From Litoditis marina (lineage: Eukaryota; Nematoda; Chromadorea; Rhabditida; Rhabditidae), in contig OZ038434.1 of NCBI GenBank assembly GCA_964036275.1, positions 32,654,447 through 32,718,446 of the forward strand: a stretch of 64,000 nt of DNA, written 5' to 3'. Shown one piece after another: positions 11,136 through 41,505 of the stretch. Made by a program: the position numbers and the translations under genes. The notes below the pieces were generated by a model, which worked only from the letters and a program-made list of their open reading frames with translations, ran no database searches and had not been told where the DNA came from. How positions within the stretch are numbered: position 1 is the stretch's first letter; each line of letters opens with the position of its first letter.

Positions 11136-13490
11136 GCCTTTTCGATTTTTGACTTTGAAACAACTTTTCCTCGCGATAAACTGCTCCAATCACAACATTT
11201 AATCGATGGAGCATGATTTCGAATGGCATCGTTTTTCGATTAATGACTCTGCCTGAGCCGTGTCTTTTTGAGTGTAATACCTGGCTAGGCGCGACCCCTG
11301 CGCCCTCTGACCTCTGTTTAGAAATACAAGAATAGCTGGACGTCTGGCAAACTTCTGTGGCCTAAACTACCGACTCTGTTTTCGTTGTACCCACTGTACA
11401 GCTTTTACTGTACAAGACCTATTCAACTTAGAAATCTGGCGTTCTTCAGTGCTGCCTAGAGCCATCTGAATCACATTTACGCCCGCTTCAATTTTTTTTG
11501 TTGATTGCGGAGGTCTCTGATGTTTACTTGTGTCACGAATCAACATTTTGTGTTCCGGGAAGGATCAAACTACAAATCCAACAGGATCGGGCTGCTGGAT
11601 GCGTTCCAACTCACCTGAGTGTTGCACTCCATTCTTTAACAGTCTGTAAGAATTAGAATGCACATATTTGTTCTCCTTAACTGATTAATCTCGCTACTTT
11701 TTGTGCACGACTAACCTACGAAAACGTTTTTACACCAGTGAACCTCATACCATTCTTTTATATTATGTTATTTGGTGTTATATTGTGTTATTTGGTTTTC
11801 TTCTAATTCTCGCAAATATTGTACGTCCCTTCTGATAAGTTTCCACGATTCCACATGTCCCGGTTCTCAAACTCTCATTATCCCATTTTTCAAACTTTCC
11901 ACTATCCTAACTTCACATTTTCTAACTTTCACATCTTTCCACTTTACCCTTTTTCACTTTCCCATATTTCCACAATTCCACATATCCGTAGGTACGTCTG
12001 TTCTCTCAGATAATAAAGTGGTTCTCGTCCGTTCGAGTATGTCTAATTACCTTCTCAACTGTTATCTCTCTAACTCTCTGTCCCTCTCACAACCGCACAC
12101 TATTTCCCATCTTATCTGGCGAGCTAGGTTAGAGGTCGCAATGTGTATATCGCGCAATGGTCCCGTATTGTACCCGCAATCCTATTTATACAAAGATTTA
12201 TGATGTAAAAATACCGTAGTTCAGCAGACGTGAGCATCTTACGTCAATTGGCGTGGTTGTCATATCCTGGAACTGATATTTATATTACGTTGGAACTGTT
12301 TTTGTTGATGTAAACATGTTTCATATCGATTTTAAATGTGAACTTCAGTTTTTCACGTTATAGTAATACTTGATTTCTCGTCTATGTTGTCTGTATTTAT
12401 CCAAATCGTGCTCATTCCTGATCTTCCCTTCAAAGTTCAATGTCAAACTTTGAAGCCTTTTGTTTAAGTGAAAATAGTCACATAAACATCGTACCTCTGC
12501 ATTGTTATATCGCCATATCAATTCGTTAACTTTAATAATTACTCAATTTTAATATTCACCAAGTTTTTAAAGCTCATATTTTTACCGCGCTTCTGCCTGC
12601 AGCTGCGTACGGTCCCCTTCTTTCGTCTCTTTCTCTAATTCTCTCCCACTCTCCGCTCTCTCGCCCCAGATGTGCTTCCAATCTCTTTTTCTCTGCGCAG
12701 CTGTGAACTTCTTTGGGGCTCACCAGCCCCTTGTATCAAAAGTATCCCCCTCTATACCACCGGACGCTAGCAGAGTTGTACACAAGCAACTACTATACTC
12801 TCTCTCACTTTTCCTCCCTGTCTCTTCTCTTTCTTCCTTTTCTCTACGTATCTCTCTCTCTCTCGCTCTATCTCTCTCTCTCTCTCTCAACTTCTACAGA
12901 AATCTTATTCAGTTTTTCTACATCTCTCTTCTGTTCTTTCTGTACTTTCATTTTGGCTCTCTCACCCTAATGCCCAATTTTCTAACAAGTTCTCTCCACT
13001 GTTTGGTTGAGAGAAGCAAAAAACGTTATATACCATTCTAGTAGGTGATTTCCGCGATAGTCTCCTGAACTTTTGGATGCAGGTTCTTGTTCAAATGACC
13101 GAAAAACCGGTGAGATTACCAAAATAGCCGGTTTCATGTTAAATTCACTACACTCCGTGATTTTACTGTACAAAACCTGCACTGAAGATCTTATTTTTTG
13201 CTCAGACCTACGGTACACATTGTTCAATATTACTATATAGATCTGTCGCAAGATCGTGTTATCTACGATCTCTGGAGCACTGCCAAGTACGCACGAGAAT
13301 ACTATTGCGGGGAAACATTTCCATAAATTAACTATAGAGGGTTTGCTTCTTCCAAAGTTATTTCTACTGTGGGTAATGTTGTCCTATCACGCTGGGTTGG
13401 TATTTTAGTGTGCTTTTCGGTCAAAATTCAGAATAATATCGCATTTTGAGATCAAACTACAAGAAATTTTAATCGTCTTCATGGTACAAA
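11136..13490. other. no supported gene; pyrimidine-rich stretches
   Basis: Contains low-complexity T/C-rich sequence (11770-12120 and 12580-13000), including a (TC)n run at about 12843-12893. Open frames over these runs are Ser/Leu/Phe-rich artefacts. Weak exon-like segments on the minus strand near 11281-11313 and 11419-11465 are too short to call. Confidence 0.45.
12843..12893. repeat. (TC)n microsatellite
   Basis: Near-pure TCTCTC run with two short interruptions. Confidence 0.85.
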
Positions 13491-13491
13491 C

Positions 13492-13575
13492 CTTGTCCTT
13501 GAATGCAGAAGAACATTCAGCCTGGCAGTTTGCAAAGTTTTTGTTTGGGTCAGTACCGGGAGTCCCAACATCATA
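13492..13575 (-). CDS. isolated cysteine-containing exon
   Basis: On the minus strand an acceptor TTTACAG is followed by 28 open codons and a GT donor (GACAAG|gtttgt). The peptide (YDVGTPGTDPNKNFANCQ, then AECSSAFKDK) is strongly protein-like, and two closely placed cysteines suggest an extracellular small domain. Two diverged copies of the same exon start or body follow at about 13640-13700 and 13770-13815. The parent gene was not reconstructed, so this may be one exon of a real gene or a remnant. Family not recognised. Confidence 0.4.
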
Positions 13576-13815
13576 CTGTAAAGGTATGCATTCACGTGTA
13601 GTAGACTATGTAGAATCATGCTGTTCACCCTCAATACTAATCTGCTGACCATGTTAGCCTGGCAGAGGGCCAAGTTCGTCTGAGTCTCGACACAGTACTG
13701 TAAAAGTATACATTCACGTGTAGTAGACTATGTAATACCATGCTGTTCACCCTCAATACTAATCTGCTGACCATGTTAGCCTGGCAATGTGCCAAGTTTG
13801 TTTGGGTCAGGCCCC
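13560..13815. repeat. tandem duplication of about 120 bp around the cysteine exon
   Basis: ATTCACGTGTAGTAGACTAT, then CATGCTGTTCACCCTC and GCTGACCATGTTAGCC occur in the same order at about 13588-13665 and 13709-13785, each followed by a copy of the CTGGCA...CCAAGTT exon segment. Confidence 0.8.
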
Positions 13816-14109
13816 CAAGTATGTTTGACTAGTGCCCCGTACAAGCCGCCATTGACTCATTCACTTATGGCGTACGATCGATCACATCCTTTAGTTTATA
13901 CTATAATTCGCCAATCGCTGATGAATAAACCGGACCACATGTTCAGTTTTGTCAGAAAAAATGGATTGTTATTTTGGTATATATACGGCAGATTCAATCG
14001 TCCCCGCTCAACTCTCATCTTCCCATTTCTCTCTGTGCACGTGAGGATGTTTCTGATGTGGTACTAACTACTGCGCTTTCCTTCCCCTGCATTATTACCT
14101 AATTCATGA

Positions 14110-14975
14110 TTGTACCAGCATTACTCTTATCAACCTACATTTGCTGCAGAAACTAGTGCTCGGAAAATTTCATTGGGTACTGTAGTATTGATTTTACCTT
14201 GACAACGACTATACCAAATAATTCATCATCAATCGTTGAATTGTTTAGCATTCGTCTTATCAGCCTTAGAACTATCAGAAGGTATATACTGTAAGGTCCA
14301 CGTTAGTTTGACGACGACTATACATCTTTCACCATCATTCGTTCAGAACTATCCAGCATTGGTCTGATGAATCTCAATCTCAACGCTTTCTGAAAATTTT
14401 TACTGTAGTATTGACGTGTTTTTGAATATGACTATATCGTTCACCATTAGTCGTTCAGAGTTGTTTGGCATTTGTCTTATCAACCTAAGTTTGCTTCAGA
14501 AACTAGTCCTTGAGCAGATTCAATATGTGCAGTAGTACAGGCTTATACTGTAGTATTGACGTTAGTTTGATGGCGACTATACCACATAATTCATCATCAA
14601 TTGTTCAGAGTTGTTTAGCATTCGTCTTATCAAACTTTGAACTTTCTGAAAGTAATACTGTAGTTCTGACGTTAGTTGTGACTATAAATTGTCTATCATC
14701 AATCGTTCAGAGTTGTTTAGCATTCGTCTTATCAACCTCAAAACTTTCTAAAGATTATTACTCTCTCAAATTCTGTATGGTTGACGTAAGTTTAATGCGA
14801 GACTTTAGCGTCACGTGAAACATGTTAAATACAGCATAACTCCGAAACGTGCAATGTAAAGGGGCACGATTCCTCATTAGAATGGCTCACTTCAGGCGAC
14901 TTTTCAATTTACTTCCAGTATTTATCGTCCATCATCAATCGTTCAGAGTTGTTTAGCATTCGTCTTATCAACCTG
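14110..14975. repeat. degenerate tandem array, about 110-150 bp units
   Basis: Six or seven units share TATACTGTAGTATTGACG, TTTGA-GGCGACTATACC, TCATCATCAATCGTTCAGAG and TTGTTTAGCATTCGTCTTAT. The ACGACTATA and ATACTGTA motifs resemble one end of the SINE at 2079 and 24951, so the array may descend from such an element (inference). Confidence 0.65.
14811..14930. repeat. dispersed repeat, copy 2 (first copy 5697-5825)
   Basis: Same ordered motifs as the 5.7 kb copy: GAAACATGTT, ACTC-CGAAACGTGCAAT, CATTAGAATGGCTCACTTCA and TTTACTTCCA. Confidence 0.5.
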
Positions 14976-16500
14976 TGTTCGATGCCCTTGTGTCAACATA
15001 GCTAATGCCGCGACAAGCCGTTTTTTATGACCGACTAAACTCGCCGAGTCACCAAATTCTTCAATTCATATAAAGTAGAACGCTAGGCAAAATTATATCA
15101 CGTGAAACGTGTAAAAACCGTCAAACTTGGAAATTAGTAATAATTGTCTAGTATTTCAAGAAGATAGAATTGCAAGCAAAATCAAATGCAGCATGAACCC
15201 TGTAGAATTATTGGGAGGAACTGCAGAAACGTGCTCAGAACGTGTGCATTGAAATGTGATAGAAGATTCGCAAAAATAACATAATCGAGCATCTTACCTT
15301 CAACACAAAAATAACATAATCGAGCATCTTACCTTGATTATTTTGCTGAGATCAACTGAGAACTCCGTTTTTGAGTGGAAAGTTCAAACTGAATAACCCC
15401 CTGTGAACCAACCTTCCGGAACACGTTTTTTGTTCATTGCGTAGTATTGTTATCTCCCTATTATTAAGATAATGATTTCATACGAACATTTCGTTCTCAA
15501 ATCCGAATTAAAACTCGGTGTTTCGAGCGCAAAGTTCAAAGTTCACGGTGTCAACTATTCTAATTCATGGTGTGAACTATTCTAACCTTTCGGAACATGT
15601 TTTTTTGTTAATTGCGTAGTATTAGTATCTCCGATATGATGGAGATACCATTTGACCCTTATATATTGATAGCGGGCGGCCTACCCTTTGGCACTATCGA
15701 TCTCGCCCCAAATATTGAGACAACTATATTTTGTCTACCTTTTTTCTCCATAAAAAATCATCTAAAACACCAAAAAACTGTTCAAATATGAAAATTTTCC
15801 ATTTTCATGAAATATGTTGTCGTCTAAATATATTTACAGAGTGTATACTCGACAGTTACTCCGTTTCTTATTTACACTCGAGTTCAATTTCTTTTCATTC
15901 TTTCGAGTTCGCAAGCAACACTCACTTGATCACTTTTACGTGAAATACACGTGAAAGCGATCAAGACTATAATCATGATTCGAATCTTCGTCATTGTCAT
16001 TTCACCTATTACCTATTATAACTTTTTTGCAACTCCACGCTATCAATAATGAACGTCCCATTTTTTTGATTCGCTTTAAAATTTGGTTGAAGTTGTTTAA
16101 ATATAACTCAACTTCTTATCGAAAACATTTTCCCAATGTATCGCCTCTCCCTTTTTTCTCACAGCATATGTGTGTTGTGACAGATGTGCCAAACTCCATT
16201 CCCCGTTCACAAACAGACATTTCTCTGCGTCTCTTCAACTACTTTTCTCTTTCTCACGTTCTCTGATCTTTCTAGTTTTTTCGATAACTCTCTCTCTCTC
16301 TCTCTTGATCTTTCTCTTTCTCTTTCTCTTCCTCTTTCTCTTTCACTGTGTCTCTTCAGGTAATCGCTTGTAGTACCCTATATTAAGCTGGTGACATTCT
16401 CTCTCCTTTTTTCATTTTCCTCTGTTCCGTTTTTTTCCTCTCTTTTTCTATTTTTTTATTTTTCTGATTACATATATGCATCTCGAATTTATATTTCATC
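14976..16500. other. no supported gene; short direct repeats
   Basis: Holds a 28-bp direct repeat (AACATAATCGAGCATCTTAC at 15280 and 15314) and a 55-60 bp repeat (CCTT-CGGAACA-GTTTTTT, ATTGCGTAGTATT) at about 15413 and 15583. T/C-rich tracts dominate from 15.9 kb, with a TCTCTT run at 16285-16350. Confidence 0.5.
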
Positions 16501-16503
16501 ACC

Positions 16504-16627
16504 TAAAGAAGAACGATAATGTGGACCAATCTCATGTCAACGGTTCTTTAAACTGCGATTAAAAAATGTGTTGCAGTTTAAACGACTGAACCGTTGCGAT
16601 TAGACCACAAAATCGTCCTTCTTTAAA
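16504..16627. mobile_element. MITE family A, copy 2
   Basis: Same layout as the 11.0 kb copy: end motif AAAGAAGAACGATAATGTGG and complementary end CCACAAAATCGTCCTTCTTT, with TTTAAACTGCGATT and TTGCAGTTTAAACG inside. It ends about 200 bp upstream of the laminin start codon. Confidence 0.75.
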
Positions 16628-16775
16628 ATAGCTTTCAGCTTTCTAGTTTCATTGTTTTAAATAAATATCTACTCTTAAACGTTTTCTCAAGTTCATCTCT
16701 TGTCGTACATTTTTCATCTCAATTTTCTGTCTACATTGATCTCATTTTACAACAAACATATTTCACAAAATCATA

Positions 16776-16792
16776 TTTCATTTTTTCCAGCC
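16776..16792 (+). promoter_or_regulatory. likely trans-splice acceptor or 5'UTR intron acceptor of the laminin gene
   Basis: TTTCATTTTTTCCAG ends at 16790 and would leave a 44-nt 5'UTR before the laminin ATG at 16835. It is the best acceptor upstream of the start. The sequence alone cannot show whether it receives a spliced leader or an upstream exon. Confidence 0.45.
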
Positions 16793-16823
16793 CCCACTTT
16801 TTACCGGTCCCGATCTCCTCTAG

Positions 16824-16834
16824 ATGATAGTATA

Positions 16835-16835
<1 letters not shown>
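16824..16835 (+). promoter_or_regulatory. three-codon uORF overlapping the laminin start
   Basis: ATG ATA GTA TAA. The last A of the uORF stop is the first A of the laminin ATG (TAATG), a stop/start overlap of the kind used in termination-reinitiation. If the 5'UTR begins at 16791, this uORF ATG is the first AUG in the mRNA. Confidence 0.5.
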
Positions 16836-35693
<18,858 letters not shown>

Positions 35694-36292
35694 ATCGTCC
35701 ATTTGATTTTCTCTCATTATTTCAACTGCCGTATCATTTTGCCGTCCTTTTCTCAGTTATCCAACGGTTATAGTTTTCATTAACGCTGCCATTACGCATG
35801 TGCCATTTAACCACTTTTCACTGGCTGAGTTACACCACACGTGATTGATCACGTGAACCGTGAAAAGCCTTTATGTGGGTTTCACACGTTTCTTCACGTG
35901 ACCATACAATAGTCTACCAGTTTACGTGAATTCATTCTCATATTTTTGAACTGAAAACGTGGTTAACTTTTTATGTAAAAGTTTTCTATATAAGTGCCTT
36001 GTCACAAGGGTTGAACACTCACAATTCTCAAATCGGTAGCTAGTTGTTGTTCGAAGTTTTGTTTAAACTAACTGAATTTATTGGCAACTTGGGAAAAACG
36101 TGATGTACACGTGGTTTTATATCAAAAAAGCAATGAAATGAACCTTTTTAGTGAATTTGACCCAAGTTCCCAACAATTTGGTGTTCTAACAAGTATTTGA
36201 ATTATTTTGCGACAGTCTTCTCAGCTTTCTCATTTAAAGCTTTGCAATACGTTTGTTTTATCTATTGTCAATGTTTTGTGGGCTGTTTAGCC

Positions 36293-36298
36293 AATAAA
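36293..36298 (+). other. candidate polyadenylation signal of the laminin gene
   Basis: AATAAA about 600 nt after the laminin stop codon. It is the first canonical hexamer I see downstream, and MITE copy 4 begins just after it. Confidence 0.45.
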
Positions 36299-36324
36299 TT
36301 ATGGTAAACAAATTGTTTGTAGTT

Positions 36325-36448
36325 TAAACTAGGACGATTTTATAGACCAATACCGGTGCATCGGTCCTTTAAAGTGCAATTGAAAAATGTAATGCAGTTT
36401 AAAGGACTGAAACGTTGTGATTGGAGCACATGATCGTCCTTCTTCAAA
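36325..36448. mobile_element. MITE family A, copy 4
   Basis: Ends ACTAGGACGATTTTATAGAC and GAGCACATGATCGTCCTTC, with CCTTTAAAGTGCAATTG and AATGCAGTTTAAAGG inside. It sits directly behind the putative laminin 3' end. Confidence 0.75.
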
Positions 36449-37080
36449 ACAACTTATTTCTGCTTGATGAGTTTAATGCTTTGCCAATTCAAAACTATTC
36501 GATACAATAAGATTCGCTCTTCCCAAAGCAACCCATCAATGTTGAAAAAATGAATAAGTGGCGTACACGGACATCAAACTACAATAAAGAGACTTCCACC
36601 ATTTATGGATAACACTGAATGAAACTCACACCTCTTTGATCTCAAATAAGTCAACCTCATTTTTATTAGTTCCCTGTTGAAGCTGCTGGGAAATCACAAT
36701 ATCGGTTTCGATACAAGCAGAAGCCTTGCTGATGTGGACGGCCTGAAGTACAACCATGATTACTCATGCGAAAAATATTCTCCAATTTCACTGCTTCTCA
36801 TAAAAAAAAATCAAAGTTTGTTTTATGACTGAGCAAATTAACCTCAATTTGTTCACAAAAACAATACAATACAAAGTGCACAAATTACAAAGTACAAAGT
36901 ACAAAGTACAAAGTACAAAGTACACAAATTACAAAGTACACCTCTTTGATCTCAAATACAAATTACAAAGTACAAAGTGCACAAAGTGCAAGTGCTCTTT
37001 AGCACATGCCACGCAAAATTCTATCCAAAACCATTAATGGGCTGCGAAACGGCACGTAATGGCACAGTTCTACTGAAACA
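36449..37080. repeat. spacer with ACAAAGT short tandem repeat
   Basis: About 36875-36990 is built of ACAAAGT / TACAAAG units. The phrase CACCTCTTTGATCTCAAAT occurs at about 36632 and again at 36940. No gene. Confidence 0.7.
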
Positions 37081-37084
37081 GTGA

Positions 37085-37205
37085 ACAACTCAGGTTCAAA
37101 CATGAAAACTAGTCGTGGGTGAGATAACACGCGAGAAAAAGCATTTTGATTGATCAAATTGTGTTTATGTTGAGTGTTTTGTCCAAACTAAGCCAGATTT
37201 GGACT
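37085..37205. repeat. direct repeat upstream of tRNA-Gly 2, copy 1
   Basis: About 115 bp (AAAACTAGTCGTGGGTGAGA, ATCAAATTGTGTTTATGTTG, CCAAACTAAGCCAG, TTTGGACTTATCTCG) is repeated at 37557-37672, so two copies flank the second tRNA gene. Confidence 0.8.
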
Positions 37206-37282
37206 TATCTCGCGGGGAGAAGTGACCAAGTGAACACTGCGACGGGGGTGGGGTATACACGGAAGGGTGGGACTGATTTGTA

Positions 37283-37353
37283 GCATCGGTGGTTCAGTGG
37301 TAGAATGCTCGCCTGCCACGCGGGCGGCCCGGGTTCGATTCCCGGCCGATGCA
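37283..37353 (+). tRNA. tRNA-Gly (GCC)
   Basis: 71 nt, canonical in all arms: acceptor GCATCGG/CCGATGC plus A, anticodon GCC, T loop TTCGATT, A and B boxes intact. Compared with the copy at 35238 it differs at the T-loop A58 position. Confidence 0.95.
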
Positions 37354-37556
37354 ATGTTTTGACTTTTTGATTCAAAACATTCCAGTTTTAGCAAGTAAAC
37401 TTTACCTTCCTGGCTATTTTGCCCTGCTTCTTCCAGCTCGTTTACAAAATCATTAGTTTTTCAGCCTAGTTATGGAGTGACCCCAATTAAATACATTTCA
37501 CCCATCTATAATGAGAGCAGTGAGTATGAATGGAAGAAATTTGGAATATTATTATA

Positions 37557-37672
37557 AAAACTAGTCGTAAGTGAGATAATACGCACAAAATATCCTCTTG
37601 TTCGATCAAATTGTGTTTGTGTTGAGTGTTTTTGTCCAAACTAAGCCAGTTTTGGACTTATCTCGGGGGACA
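37557..37672. repeat. direct repeat downstream of tRNA-Gly 2, copy 2
   Basis: Diverged second copy of the 37085-37205 block (AAAACTAGTCGTAAGTGAGA ... GGACTTATCTCGGGGG). Confidence 0.8.
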
Positions 37673-38154
37673 TCGTTTTTCGTACATCGTTTTTTTTTAT
37701 ACAAATTTAGCTTGCATTTGTCAGAGTTTTGTTTTTGTTAGAGTTTACTCACAGTTTATTGAATTTTTGATGTTTTCAACAATTCAATTCTGACCCAAAA
37801 GTTTATATAAAATGAAGTATACAAGACGAAAATTGAAGAAGGTTTGGTCTTGTAGATGAATGCTGGGTATTCTCAAATGAGAGGTTGACTGCACAATCCG
37901 AAGAACCTGAAGTTGAAGTAGATATGTACTGAGAATGATAACTATTATGGTTTTTAACAATAAAAGTTTTGAATATCCATTGACATGTGCTCAGAGATAC
38001 ATAATGAATGTGATCAGCGCGACAGGGATAAGTAAGTCGGTGAGATCGATAAAATCATAAAGATGTGTAACAGAATAGCTCAGTTTAAGAGATTCAGACG
38101 TGGCTGTGTTTTTGCGGTACGTGCGAACATATACTTCAAATGTTTTGTATGATG

Positions 38155-38757
38155 TTATCCTGCAGTTAAATCAAATAGTCCAAATACAATCGAGTACCTA
38201 TTTAATATAGGAGAGAGTTTGCCTGTGCAAACCCAAATAGTTCGTCTATTACCAACCTTAGTCACTTGGTCGTTCTCGAACCACTTTTTGTACTTTCTTA
38301 ACTGGTTATTTTGCGCAAAAAAGGTTTGAAGCTTCATTGAGTAAAACGGAATGTTTGAAATCACTTCAGCTTTCTTGAACTCACTTGCTACTCTCCTTTT
38401 CAAGACGGATATAGGCGGCATAGGATCCGTCTGTCTTCGACATTTCATCGTGCAGGAAAAGTGACCCCAGAGCGGCTTTGGTAGAGTATGCTGCACAAGG
38501 AACGTAACAAAAAAACGTAACATGCACAAGGAACGTAACAAAAAACTAGTTGTTTTGAATGTGAAATATTGGTTATTTACGGAGCAGTCGTCTGTGTCAC
38601 TCCCTTTGAGACCATATGGAAGTACGTCATACTAGAAACACTGAATCTAAAAGCTCTGGTTGATTAGGGTAATGAGTAAAGTGTATGCTGAATTAACGCA
38701 AAGCTGACCAAGTTCTGCAAAGTTTACCGAGCTGACTCCATACGCGTCCGTTCGAAA
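38155..38757 (-). CDS. doubtful short gene or gene remnant next to the duplication breakpoint
   Basis: Three minus-strand segments with acceptor and donor sites join in phase: 38757-38728 (FRTDAYGVSS), 38631-38581 (YDVLPYGLKGSDTDDCS) and 38490-38155 (111 codons to a stop, starting HTLPKPLWGHFSC). In the third segment a second frame (AYSTKAALGSLFLHDEMSKT) looks even more protein-like and ends at a donor, but does not fit the phase. No start codon was found. Any 5' part would lie across the breakpoint at 38,824, so this may be a gene truncated by the rearrangement. Product unknown. Confidence 0.3.
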
Positions 38758-38885
38758 CTATGGAGGGAAGATTGACCAAAAGTAAACAAGTTGAACTGGA
38801 ATATTAGTTAAGGAGAGACAAAAGTGCATAAATGGTAGGCTTATAGCCTATTGAGTTCAACTGGCTAATTGACTCTTCCATAGGG

Positions 38886-38968
38886 AAAGCTACTCCGTGG
38901 AGTCCCACGGGACTCCGTGGGACTCCACGACGTTCCGTGGTTTCCCACGGATCGTGGTTTTCCACGAT
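38886..38968. repeat. cluster of CGTGGGA palindromes at the start of unit 1
   Basis: ACTCCGTGGAGTCCCACGGG, CTCCGTGGGACTCCACG, TTCCGTGGTTTCCCACGG and ATCGTGGTTTTCCACGAT follow one another within 85 bp. The same cluster is at 54273-54355. It is the leftmost occurrence of the motif in the window. Confidence 0.85.
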
Positions 38969-38999
38969 AGCAACTATTCTGCACAACTTAAATTTCTAT

Positions 39000-40372
39000 T
39001 TTTGGTTGAATTGACAATGTAAACACAATGAAGAGTTGTTGAATTTCTCAAATAATCGTCATACTGAATTATATTTAGCGGTTAAAACAAGAATAAGTAC
39101 CACAGGTCTGGCTGTTTTCACGTCAACTTGAAAATCCCATACTGACTCAGAAAAATTGATTTCAAAACTAATACGTTCACAATTTGTTCACTTTTCCAGA
39201 TTTTCGTCAGAAACTATGATGTAAACGTGAATTCATGAGTTTTCTCACTAATTGGTCCTAATGTTACTACAATTCACGAAAAGGAACCTTATGCGAGTCA
39301 GTATGTGGGATATATCTTCTCTGTCGATGATTTCTGAATCATTCATGGACTTTCTGAGCTATTAACCTAATTTTTTTCTACATGTCGTTGTGGTGTAATG
39401 GGGTTGGACCATGCCTACCGATCGAATGGAGTCGGGTTCGATTCCGGTGAGCGCCGCTATTTTTGCATTTTGTTGTTGGCTGTGATACTTCAGGACACAT
39501 CTAACAAATAGATGTAAAATACAATCTTCAGATAATGAATATGAGACAGACAATTTTTGAACGAAATCAATGTTTTTGTTCAAGAGAAAACTAATTGACT
39601 TAATAACCATTATGGCAATATATAACAAATAGGTCAATTGCATAATTCACTTACGCATATTGTCAGTAACTAATTGTCGATAACCAGTCCCTTTTATTTC
39701 GCCGCCTTCTTTGATTTACGTGATTTATGTACTAAAACAAGTTCTAATATGAGAAAAAATCAAAATATATAATTTTTCTGGAAAACTGGTTAATTGTGCT
39801 CAAGGACGTATGTACTGATGATAATCAGTGTTCAAAACACTATATTTGACTTTTGGACGTTTTTTGGTCGATGTTTCTGCCACGCGTTCTAGCTGGGAAC
39901 GCAAATTCGTGGGAATCCACGGAATTCCGTGGAAGTCCACGGGTTTAAGCATTGGAAAAGGGGCGGGGCTTATATTTAGTATTGGTTGCTAACCAGAGAG
40001 AAACTGCTCCCCTCTAAAAAAATGGAATTGGCTAAAAATTTCAGGGTACGTTGGTATTGGTTTAAGAAGACTATTAGAAGTGATCCTTCATACTAATTAA
40101 TTATTTTTGAAGTTTAAAACTCTATTATATTTTTTTAAAACTTTATTTCCAAAAAAAGTCTGGATTTAGCTGAAAACTACAAAATGTACTCGGACTTCAT
40201 TGAGAAGAGTATTAGTGGGCTTATAACGATTGATGTATTTGTTTTCAGTTATCTGATGTCATTCATTACTTTTCAGTACAGCCAGACGACGAACCTTGTT
40301 TTGTGCACAGAAACTCGAACGTGAATAGTGTGTTGAAACCATTTGAACGTTTAACAAATCATTGGAGGTTTA
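39000..40372. other. unit 1 intergenic stretch
   Basis: No gene beyond the tRNA-like segment at 39381-39456 and a further palindrome pair at about 39905-39948 (TTCGTGGGAATCCACGG, TTCCGTGGAAGTCCACGG). Otherwise plain AT-rich sequence. Confidence 0.45.
39381..39456 (+). other. tRNA-like sequence, degenerate
   Basis: Contains A-box-like TGGTGTAATGGGG and a B-box GGGTTCGATTCC at tRNA-like spacing. The acceptor strands pair poorly and the T stem has mismatches, so I read it as a tRNA pseudogene or SINE head rather than a working tRNA. The copy in unit 2 is at 54768-54843. Confidence 0.45.
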
Positions 40373-41505
40373 TTAGGCATAAGTCATGTTGTTGAAATAA
40401 TCTGATACAATCTTACTGGTAACTCCATGTTCGTTGTCGAGTTTTACCATTCTCCGAGCGAAGTATCGGTAAACGGCAAAAATGACTCCGCACTGTAGAA
40501 CGAAAAGAATGAATACAACACAAAATAGTACAGTATATGTCTCTATAGTGAAAGATGAGTGGAGATTGCTGATTCTTCCGCTTCTCTCGACGTAATCGGT
40601 CATTTTAGGAACCTGGAAGTATGTTTATTTCATTGTGTTTGTGTGATTATATTACAGAAATAGCCTGGTGAATAGGTCGATTGGCTGACTGATTTTATTA
40701 CAGAAATAGCCTTGTAAATATGTTCACTGGTCAGCTGACTAAGACGACTGTTTCATGTGCACGTGGGTTTCTACAGTACTCCGTTAAACAGTACAACGTT
40801 GCTCTGAACGAATAGTTTAATTCCGTTTTCATGTACTCGAAACTGAAAGTTAGATCGGGAGTGCGGAGAGAAATATGTGGTGAAGGAGTGAAAAACTCTT
40901 GGAAAGTTTAATTTTTAGGTTGATACTAACAGTTAGAACTTTTTGAAACAAACATCACAATGCCCCTACAACCCGAATTAGTTTTACTCACGTTTCCATA
41001 ACTTGCAAAACTGATGTGATCGACCACAGAAATTCTGCTCTTGATAAGCGTATGACCAATTCTCAGACTCGTATCTGAAGGAAGTTGAACCGAGAACACC
41101 TGGCCAGGTAGGGAGATAGGTTCAGGATGTAGGTACGGATGTTCCAATTGACCTCGTGCACTGGTAGTCGCGATTACTTGCTTCGAGACCATATTTCTCA
41201 CCAGCACGAACTATAAAACAGGATAAATGATTTCTCTTGCATTTCGCATGTATGCGAATAGTAAGTTGTTTCTATATTTCATCACCACTACGTTTTAGTC
41301 TACATTGTTATTATGAAAAACAATGTACTCGTACGATAAAGTTAGACGTCGCGCATGTTTTGACAGCATATGTGAATTGAGCGTTCTTACACATCAGAAA
41401 CTGGGATTTTCAACAAATTCGCTTCTGCAACAAATTCACCGATATCATACATTACATTCAACTTTTTAATGATAATTCACGTTTATTTTGCGTTTTGCGC
41501 ATTTC

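Noticed and set aside
11281..11465. Two short exon-like segments on the minus strand (MALGSTEERQISKLNR and a joined GQRAQGSRLA)
   Set aside because: The phases fit, but the segments are 33 and 47 nt long, the second is low-complexity, and no further exons were found.
12670..13041. Plus-strand 123-codon open frame
   Set aside because: Ser/Leu/Phe-rich product of pyrimidine tracts, without splice or start context.
39381..39456. Functional tRNA gene
   Set aside because: A and B boxes are present, but the acceptor and T stems do not pair properly; kept only as tRNA-like.
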